Assembly: GCA_903847975.1 (NCBI GenBank)
Contig: CAINFC010000052.1
Coordinates: 1-64,000 of the forward strand
Length of the DNA stretch: 64,000 bases
Direction: 5' to 3'
Source of the DNA: an uncultured Acidobacteriota bacterium
GTDB lineage: Bacteria; Acidobacteriota; UBA6911; CAINFC01
Part shown: one piece after another, positions 57,626 through 64,000 of the stretch
Position numbering within the stretch: position 1 is the first letter of the stretch
How the letters are laid out: the number at the start of each line of letters is the position of its first letter
Notes under the pieces: generated by a model
Database searches by the model: none
What the model saw: the letters and a program-made list of their open reading frames with translations, nothing else
What the model was told of the DNA's origin: nothing
Made by a program: the position numbers and the translations under genes

Positions 57626-57634
57626 ACCGGGTTT

Positions 57635-58081
57635 ATGCAAAAAGAAAAAATCGTTCTGGAAATCCCTGCCAAGTCGCTGCACCTGGAGCATGCCCACTGC
57701 CCGCAGGGCCACAGCCTGATGGATCCCACGGTTCTGATTAACGGCTACCCTTCGGTAAAAGTCGTCCTTCAATATGGAAGCATTCGAGGCAACGTGCATC
57801 TGGACCCCATTTACGGAAGTTTTCACAACGTTTTTGACGTCGACATCCCCGAAGGGGTAGTTGTGGACATGTTTTGTCCGACTTGCGATGTGCCTTTAGG
57901 TGTGCCGCACCATAGCTGCGATTACTGCTTCTCTCCTGTTTTCGAACTTTATCTCCCCAACGGCGGAATACTGGAAGGGTGTCTTAAAGTCGGGTGCCAC
58001 CAGCACAAATTGAGGCTCGTGGATGTCGATGAGCAGCTCGGCATGATCCACGGCCAGGACCAGATCCAGCTGCTGATGTGA
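57635..58081 (+). CDS. Cys/His-rich protein of unknown function in the kor operon
   Basis: The 148-residue protein starts nine bases after the gamma subunit gene on the same strand. It has four clusters of metal-binding-type residues: HCPQGH (H21, C22, H26), CPTC (C81, C84), HHSCDYC (H92, H93, C95, C98) and CLKVGCHQH (C116, C121, H122, H124). A zinc or Fe-S site is likely, but I recognise no family. It is predicted soluble with mostly beta structure. Its operon place suggests a role in assembly, regulation or electron transfer of the oxidoreductase; this is inference. Confidence 0.72.
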   Translation: MQKEKIVLEIPAKSLHLEHAHCPQGHSLMDPTVLINGYPSVKVVLQYGSIRGNVHLDPIYGSFHNVFDVDIPEGVVVDMFCPTCDVPLGVPHHSCDYCFSPVFELYLPNGGILEGCLKVGCHQHKLRLVDVDEQLGMIHGQDQIQLLM

Positions 58082-58115
58082 AGAACCGGCGGTTTCAGAT
58101 CCGGGACCCAGGGTC

Positions 58116-58364
58116 CTAAATCAGGAAGCCGCACTGGCCGCAAAAAGCCCTTCTTGAAATCCTGCTTTGGAGATGCAATCCGAAGATCAGAATAGGGATT
58201 CCTACCAGAAAAGGAATAAAAAACAGCCCGATTGCGCAAACCAGAAGCCCGGTTTCTTTTTCCGCTGGGTTTGCTCTGTGGACACCGCCGCAGCCGCAGC
58301 CGAGGCATACGGTCTCTGCGCGGCGAACAGCCAGTGCAATGTCTTGCTCTGAGGCGATTTTCAT
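58116..58364 (-). CDS. Small zinc-ribbon-like membrane protein of unknown function
   Basis: From the Met at 58364 the product is 82 residues. A hydrophobic hairpin (about 39-63, LLVCAIGLFFIPFLVGIPILIF) lies between CLGCGCGG (C20, C23, C25) and CGQCGF (C75, C78), as in LITAF-like or zinc-ribbon membrane proteins. There is no clear ribosome site, and a longer frame to 58424 is possible. The conserved-looking Cys pairs make chance unlikely, but support is modest. Confidence 0.45.
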   Translation of the reverse strand: MKIASEQDIALAVRRAETVCLGCGCGGVHRANPAEKETGLLVCAIGLFFIPFLVGIPILIFGLHLQSRISRRAFCGQCGFLI

Positions 58365-58548
58365 GGCGAAAAGACGGGAGCCAAAACCATGGGGCAATAG
58401 TTTTGGCCCCCTAGCCAAAGTCATTAGTTAGGAGGATTAATGATAGTGGCTATATCTTCTTACCTTCCGGATAAAAAAAAGTTTCTTTTTTTTTGTAAAA
58501 AACTAAAAAATTTTTTGAATTTCGTCAAAAGCAGCCCGACGGGGCATA

Positions 58549-58577
58549 TTGTCCTTTTTCCCCTCTTGTACTACAAT
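58549..58577 (+). promoter_or_regulatory. sucC promoter
   Basis: TTGTCC at 58549-58554 and TACAAT at 58572-58577 are 17 bases apart. The ribosome site AAGGAG (58597-58602) and ATG 58612 follow. A strongly AT-rich stretch of A and T runs (58474-58520) lies just upstream and may act as an UP element. Confidence 0.65.
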
Positions 58578-58611
58578 CTGGTTTCCCAATTTGCATAAGG
58601 AGTCCCCGATT

Positions 58612-59784
58612 ATGAACATTCATGAATATCAGGCCAAGGCCCTTTTCCAGGAATTCGGCGTGGCAACGCTGGGCGGGAAGGCGGCCTTTTCTCCGGAAGA
58701 AGCCAAAGCGGCTGCGGAAGAGCTGGGAGGATCCGTTTGGGTGGTTAAGGCCCAGATTCATGCCGGGGGACGGGGCAAGGCGGGTGGCGTCAAGCTGGCC
58801 CGGAGCCCGGAGGAGGTTGCTTCGATCACCGGAAACCTGCTTGGAAAGACGCTGGTAACCCCGCAGACCGGGCCGGCCGGCAAATTGGTCCAGAAGGTTT
58901 TTGTGGAGCAGGGGTGCCGGATAGCCAGGGAGCTTTATCTGGGAATGGTTCTCGACCGGGCCACATCGAGGATTACGGTCATGGCCTCCACCGAAGGCGG
59001 CGTGGAGATTGAGGAAGTGGCTGCCCGGACTCCCGAGAAAATCGTAAGGGAAGCCATCGACCCCCTGGTTGGCCTGGCCGACTATCAGGGCCGCAACATT
59101 GCTTTTGCTCTGGGGCTAAAAGACAAGGAGGTGGCGCGGGCGGTGCAATTCATGAAGGGGCTCTACCGGCTGATGATTACCAAAGATGCCTCAGTGGTGG
59201 AAATCAACCCGCTGGTTCTTACCGAGGACGGCAATGTGATTGCGCTGGACGGGAAAGTGAACTTTGACGACAACGGCCTTTTCCGGCACCCGGAAATAGA
59301 AAAACTCCGGGACCTTTCCGAGGAGGACCCCAAGGAGACGGAAGCGAAGAGATATGATTTAAGCTATATCTCCCTGGAGGGCAACATCGGCTGTATGGTA
59401 AACGGTGCAGGGCTGGCCATGGCTACCATGGACATTATCAAGCTGGCGGGAGGAGAGCCGGCCAATTTTCTGGATGTGGGCGGGGGGGCCACCGCCGAAA
59501 AGGTCACCGCTGCCTTCAAGATCATTGTGCGGGATCCCAACGTCAAGGTGATACTGGTCAACATCTTCGGCGGAATCATGCGCTGTGATGTGATTGCCGA
59601 GGGGATCATTGCTGCCATCCGGGAGGTCGGATTGACCATGCCGTTGGTGGTTCGTCTGGAAGGGACCAATGTCGAACTGGGAAAGAAAATGCTCGAAGAG
59701 GCCCGTCTCAACATTGTTTCTGCGGAGGACCTCGGAGATGCCGCCCGAAAAGCAGTGGCCTGTTTGAACGGAAGAGGGGAATAG
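58612..59784 (+). CDS. sucC: Succinyl-CoA synthetase, beta subunit
   Basis: SucC and SucD interconvert succinyl-CoA and succinate with formation of ATP or GTP. The 390-residue subunit starts [17 protein letters not shown], the usual SucC start, and has the ATP-grasp domain with [17 protein letters not shown] and the C-terminal [19 protein letters not shown] 58612 with AAGGAG nine bases upstream is preferred to the longer frame. It is one base before sucD. Confidence 0.97.
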   Translation: MNIHEYQAKALFQEFGVATLGGKAAFSPEEAKAAAEELGGSVWVVKAQIHAGGRGKAGGVKLARSPEEVASITGNLLGKTLVTPQTGPAGKLVQKVFVEQGCRIARELYLGMVLDRATSRITVMASTEGGVEIEEVAARTPEKIVREAIDPLVGLADYQGRNIAFALGLKDKEVARAVQFMKGLYRLMITKDASVVEINPLVLTEDGNVIALDGKVNFDDNGLFRHPEIEKLRDLSEEDPKETEAKRYDLSYISLEGNIGCMVNGAGLAMATMDIIKLAGGEPANFLDVGGGATAEKVTAAFKIIVRDPNVKVILVNIFGGIMRCDVIAEGIIAAIREVGLTMPLVVRLEGTNVELGKKMLEEARLNIVSAEDLGDAARKAVACLNGRGE

Positions 59785-59785
59785 G

Positions 59786-60670
59786 ATGAGCGTACTAGTC
59801 AATAAGGAAACCAGGGTGCTCTGCCAGGGAATTACCGGTAAAACCGGGATGTTTCACACCGATCAGGCCATCAAGTACGGTACGCGGATGGTGGCCGGAG
59901 TGACGCCGGGGAAAGCCGGAGAGACAGTTCTCGGCCTCCCCGTTTTCAACACGGTGGCGGAAGCCAGAAATAAAACCGGGTGTACCGCCTCCGTCATTTA
60001 TGTTCCTCCCGCCTTTGCGGCCGACTCCATTATGGAAGCGGTGGCCGCCGATCTGGATCTGGTGGTCTGCATTACCGAGGGGATCCCGATTAATGACATG
60101 GTCCAGGTAAAGCGGTTTATGGAGGGGAAGCGGACCCGCCTGATCGGTCCGAACTGTCCCGGCATTATTACCCCCGACGAATGTAAAATCGGAATCATGC
60201 CCGGGTACATTCATAAAAAGGGGCCGATCGGGATTGTCAGCCGGAGTGGCACTCTGACCTACGAGGCTGTCTGGCAGACACGCGAACTGGGTCAGTCCAC
60301 CTGCGTCGGAATCGGCGGAGACCCGGTCAACGGGACGAACTTTGTGGATTGCCTGCGCCTGTTCCAGGAGGATGACGAAACCAGGGCGATTGTGATGATC
60401 GGCGAAATCGGCGGCTCCGCGGAGGAAGAAGCCGCCGCTTTCATCCAGGCCAGGGTGACCAAGCCGGTGGTCGGCTTCATCGCCGGACAGACGGCTCCGA
60501 AAGGGAAAAGGATGGGCCATGCCGGGGCCATTATTGCCGGGGGAAAGGGGACCGCTGCGGAAAAGGTGCTGGCTCTTCGGGATGCCGGAGTGGTCATGGC
60601 CGGCTCCCCCGCGGAAATCGGCAGGGAAATGCTGGCACTCTACGCAAAGACATACGGGTGTAAAAATTAA
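59786..60670 (+). CDS. sucD: Succinyl-CoA synthetase, alpha subunit
   Basis: The 294-residue subunit has a CoA-binding Rossmann domain with [17 protein letters not shown] and the phospho-histidine H245 in [26 protein letters not shown]-type sequence ([17 protein letters not shown]) lies in the ligase domain. It directly follows sucC, and acnA follows 15 bases on, so the three form one operon. Confidence 0.97.
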   Translation: MSVLVNKETRVLCQGITGKTGMFHTDQAIKYGTRMVAGVTPGKAGETVLGLPVFNTVAEARNKTGCTASVIYVPPAFAADSIMEAVAADLDLVVCITEGIPINDMVQVKRFMEGKRTRLIGPNCPGIITPDECKIGIMPGYIHKKGPIGIVSRSGTLTYEAVWQTRELGQSTCVGIGGDPVNGTNFVDCLRLFQEDDETRAIVMIGEIGGSAEEEAAAFIQARVTKPVVGFIAGQTAPKGKRMGHAGAIIAGGKGTAAEKVLALRDAGVVMAGSPAEIGREMLALYAKTYGCKN

Positions 60671-60685
60671 GGAAGGGGAACGACT

Positions 60686-63373
60686 ATGTGGCAAGCCGAA
60701 ACGATTTTGAAAACCGGATCCGGGGAGTACTTCCTTTCCAGCCTGCCGGCTCTGGCGGCGAGGCAGGGAGCAGACCTTGGGCGACTGCCCTTCTCGATCC
60801 GCGTGGTTCTGGAAGCCGCCCTGCGCCGCTGCGACGGTTCGGTCATCACCGAGCAGCAGGTTCTCGACCTGCTCCGCTGGAAAAACAGAGATGAGCAGCG
60901 GCCGGCGATCTCTTTTTATCCCGGCCGGGTATTGATGCAGGATTTCAGCGGCGTTCCGGTGGTGAACGACCTGGCGGGCATGCGCGCCGCGATGGCGCGA
61001 CTGGGAAAGGATCCGGAGCGCATTCAGCCGCTGATTCCGGTCGACCTGGTGGTCGATCATTCCCTGCAGGTGGACTATGCCGGCACCCCGGATGCCCTGC
61101 AGCGCAACGTGGATCTGGATTACAAGCGCAACGGCGAGCGCTATGCCTTTCTGCGCTGGAGCCAGCAGGCCTTCCGCAACCTGCGGATCGCCCCGCCCTC
61201 CTCGGGCATTATTCACCAGGTCAACATCGAGTTTCTGGCCACCCTGGTTCTGACCCAGGCCATGGAAGGACTTAGCCGGCCGGTGGCATTCCCGGATACG
61301 CTCCTCGGCACGGATTCTCACACCACCATGGTAAACGGAATGGGGGTTGTCGGCTGGGGTGTGGGCGGCATTGAGGCCGTGGCGGCCATGCTGGGCGAGC
61401 CGATCGAAATGCTGATTCCGGATGTCATCGGCTTCCGACTGACCGGAGAGCTTCGCGAAGGAGTCACGCCCACGGACCTGACCCTGACCATTACCCAGAT
61501 GCTGCGCAAAAAGGGCGTCGTGGAAAAATTCGTGGAGTATTGCGGACCGGGGATTGCCTCTCTTTCGACGGCCGACCGGGTGATGGTGGCCAACATGACC
61601 CCGGAAACCGGGGCGACCATGGGCTTTTTCCCGGTGGATGCCCAGACGCTGGAATACCTGCGGGCCACGGGGCGGACGGCGGACGCCGTGGATCTGGCAG
61701 AACAGTACTACCGCGCCCAGGGAATGTTCCGGGAGGAAGGACAGCCGGAGCCGCAATTCACCGACATGCTGGAGCTGAATCTGGCGGATGTGGAGCCGAG
61801 CCTGGCGGGGCCCAAGCGCCCGCAGGATCGCGTCTCCCTGAGCACCATGAAGGAAAATTTCCGCAGCTCGCTTTCCAAGCCGACCGCCGAGCGCGGCTAC
61901 GGCTTGACCGGCGGAGATCTGGACCGCAGCCAGCCGGTAGAGGGTATGGATGTCCGGCTTCGCCATGGGGCGGTGCTGATTGCCGCGCTGACCTCCTGCA
62001 CCAACACCTCCAACCCGTTCGTAATGCTTTCCGCCGGCCTTCTGGCCAAAAAAGCCGTGGAAAAGGGCCTGCAGGTTCCGCCCTATGTCAAATGCAGCCT
62101 GACGCCGGGGTCCCGGGTGGTGGCTTCCTATCTGGATGCCGCCGGACTGATGGAACCCCTGGCCAGGCTGGGGTTCGATCTGGCCGGCTACGGCTGTGCC
62201 ACCTGCATCGGCAACTCCGGTCCACTGCCCGACACCCTGGTCCGGGCAGTCGAGGAAGGGAAAATTGTGGCCGCTTCGGTTCTGTCGGGGAACCGTAACT
62301 TCGAGGGGCGCGTTCACCCGCAGACCCGGGCGAACTATCTGGCTTCTCCGCCTCTGGTTGTGGCTTATGCCATCGCCGGGACGGTGGATATCGATCTGCA
62401 GAGCGAGCCGCTCGGCATCGGACGGGACGGAAAGCCGGTTTACCTGCGCGACGTTTATCCCACCTCCCGTGAGGTGATGGCTCTCGTCGAAAAGGAGGTT
62501 TATCCGCAGCTCTATTCCCGGAACTATGCCGGGATTTTCACCGACAGCGAGACCTGGAACCGGATACCCGCGGGGTCCGGAAGTCTCTATCCATGGCAGG
62601 CCGATTCCACCTATCTGCAGGAGCCCCCCTTTCTCCTGGACCTGCCCGCCGAACCTCCGGCCGTCTGCAATATCCGGGATGCGCGCGTGCTCGCCCTGCT
62701 GGGCGACTCGGTGACCACCGACCACATTTCCCCGGCGGGCAACATAAGCCCGAAAAGCCCGGCCGGTAAATATCTGCTCTCCCTCGGGGTGGCCGTCGAG
62801 GACTTCAATGCTTACGGAGCCAGGCGGGGAAACGATCGGGTGATGACCCGAGGGACATTCGCCAACGTTCGCCTGCGTAACCTGCTGCTTTCCGGGGTCG
62901 AGGGGGGGCTCACCCTGCACCTGCCGGACGGAGAGCAGAAAACCATTTATGAGGCTGCGGTTCAATACCGGGAGGATGGAGTGCCCCTGGTGGTGATCGC
63001 CGGAAAAGAATATGGTACGGGATCCAGCCGCGACTGGGCCGCCAAAGGAGTCCAGCTGCTCGGTGTGAAGGCCATTCTGGCGGAATCCTTCGAGCGCATT
63101 CACCGCTCCAACCTGGTGGAGATGGGCGTGCTGCCGCTGCAGTTTCTCCCGGGAGACAGCGCCGCCTCCCTGGGCTTGACCGGCCGGGAGGTTTACTCGG
63201 TGGAAGGCCTGGAGAAGGGACTGGCACCCGCAATGACCGTGGAGGTCTGCGCCCGGGCGGAAGACGGGGAGAAGCGATTCCGCATGAAAGCCCGCCTGGA
63301 TACCCCGGGGGAAGTGGAATACTACCGCAACGGAGGCGTGCTACAGACCATTCTTTACAAGCAGAGTTCCTAG
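60686..63373 (+). CDS. acnA: Aconitate hydratase (AcnA/IRP1 type)
   Basis: Aconitase isomerises citrate to isocitrate. The 895-residue protein is the AcnA/IRP1 type. The [4Fe-4S] ligands are C438 (TSCTNTSNP), C504 and C507 (GYGCATCIGNSGP). The C-terminal swivel domain has YGTGSSRDWAAKG and the ESFERIHRSNL segment. It starts 15 bases after sucD with GGAAGGGG upstream and ends before a strong terminator. Confidence 0.97.
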   Translation: MWQAETILKTGSGEYFLSSLPALAARQGADLGRLPFSIRVVLEAALRRCDGSVITEQQVLDLLRWKNRDEQRPAISFYPGRVLMQDFSGVPVVNDLAGMRAAMARLGKDPERIQPLIPVDLVVDHSLQVDYAGTPDALQRNVDLDYKRNGERYAFLRWSQQAFRNLRIAPPSSGIIHQVNIEFLATLVLTQAMEGLSRPVAFPDTLLGTDSHTTMVNGMGVVGWGVGGIEAVAAMLGEPIEMLIPDVIGFRLTGELREGVTPTDLTLTITQMLRKKGVVEKFVEYCGPGIASLSTADRVMVANMTPETGATMGFFPVDAQTLEYLRATGRTADAVDLAEQYYRAQGMFREEGQPEPQFTDMLELNLADVEPSLAGPKRPQDRVSLSTMKENFRSSLSKPTAERGYGLTGGDLDRSQPVEGMDVRLRHGAVLIAALTSCTNTSNPFVMLSAGLLAKKAVEKGLQVPPYVKCSLTPGSRVVASYLDAAGLMEPLARLGFDLAGYGCATCIGNSGPLPDTLVRAVEEGKIVAASVLSGNRNFEGRVHPQTRANYLASPPLVVAYAIAGTVDIDLQSEPLGIGRDGKPVYLRDVYPTSREVMALVEKEVYPQLYSRNYAGIFTDSETWNRIPAGSGSLYPWQADSTYLQEPPFLLDLPAEPPAVCNIRDARVLALLGDSVTTDHISPAGNISPKSPAGKYLLSLGVAVEDFNAYGARRGNDRVMTRGTFANVRLRNLLLSGVEGGLTLHLPDGEQKTIYEAAVQYREDGVPLVVIAGKEYGTGSSRDWAAKGVQLLGVKAILAESFERIHRSNLVEMGVLPLQFLPGDSAASLGLTGREVYSVEGLEKGLAPAMTVEVCARAEDGEKRFRMKARLDTPGEVEYYRNGGVLQTILYKQSS

Positions 63374-63420
63374 GCCGGAATTCCCTCCTGGGCTGCCCGG
63401 TCCTGGCCGGGGGAAAGCAC

Positions 63421-63455
63421 AAAAAAACCCGCGATGGCCATCGCGGGTTTTTTTT
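63421..63455. terminator. Bidirectional terminator between acnA and gltA
   Basis: CCCGCGATGG and CCATCGCGGG (63428-63447) are a perfect 20-base inverted repeat, followed by eight T on the right and preceded by seven A on the left. It can end both acnA and the convergent gltA. Confidence 0.92.
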
Positions 63456-63491
63456 GGAACGGTCCGCAGATTCCGGCTGCGAAAGTTGTCT

Positions 63492-64000
<509 letters not shown>

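Noticed and set aside
58440-58598. 52-codon ORF behind GGAGG upstream of sucC
   Set aside because: It runs through the A/T tracts, the sucC promoter and its ribosome site. The translation is Lys/Phe-rich and looks like AT-rich noncoding DNA.
59795-63103. 1102-codon open frame on the minus strand
   Set aside because: It is antisense to sucD and acnA, both certain genes with all active-site motifs. The long frame is a by-product of GC-rich codon use; its His/Gly/Pro-rich translation has no family features.

Overview
The window is a compact, mostly single-copy housekeeping chromosome segment around a bacterial replication-initiation and partition locus (dnaA, dnaN, gyrB, gyrA; then rpmH, rnpA, yidD, yidC, khpB, mnmE, mnmG, rsmG, parA, parB with two parS sites). 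A predicted outer-membrane protein, a large-domain YidC, lipoprotein signals and a SucC/SucD/ferredoxin-type TCA cycle point to a didermic, probably anaerobic or facultatively anaerobic bacterium. The futalosine-route gene mqnD and a secreted coiled-coil protein of the type common in Acidobacteriota/Aminicenantes-like genomes suggest that broad area. This placement is inference: no rRNA is present.

Layout. 1-6.5 kb: M16 protease, WalJ-type hydrolase, purB, nitroreductase, thiL, a small membrane protein and nrdR. 6.6-10.5 kb: an apparent envelope-stress module, comprising an ECF sigma factor behind a sigma-E-like promoter, a zinc anti-sigma factor, and three proteins sharing a LiaF-like membrane segment, the last with a long beta-helical adhesin-like (DUF4097-type) domain. 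10.5-17.2 kb: translation genes (hinT-like HIT, prmC, prfA, rpmE, rpsA), sppA, an HU-family gene and a second HIT gene, followed by tryptophanase.

18.7-28.4 kb: candidate oriC flanks, dnaA, dnaN (recF is missing from its usual place), gyrB, gyrA, a TPR-type lipoprotein and a membrane-anchored protein. 28.4-40.8 kb: nadE, a sigma-70 factor with a repetitive N-terminal extension, a large polytopic membrane protein, a UbiA-family prenyltransferase, an outer-membrane-like protein, a DUF167 gene, an SSS symporter, DAHP synthase, a secreted coiled-coil protein, an Smr-domain protein and an MFS transporter.

40.8-52.3 kb: the rpmH to parB block, interrupted by a Nudix gene and mqnD, then a bactofilin and xerC. 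52.3-64 kb: a secreted M28 peptidase divergent from a 2-oxoacid:ferredoxin oxidoreductase operon (delta, alpha, beta, gamma subunits plus a Cys/His-rich unknown), then sucC, sucD, aconitase and the cut-off citrate synthase gene. Together these would run citrate to 2-oxoglutarate to succinyl-CoA to succinate with ferredoxin as electron carrier.

No tRNA, rRNA, CRISPR array, prophage or complete insertion sequence was seen. The most interesting signals are regulatory: the auto-regulatory-looking ECF promoter, back-to-back promoters sharing one -35 element ahead of the sigma-70 gene, an apparently leaderless ferredoxin oxidoreductase operon, a parS site that encodes the end of rsmG, and a translationally coupled 11-codon mini-ORF ahead of the Smr gene.
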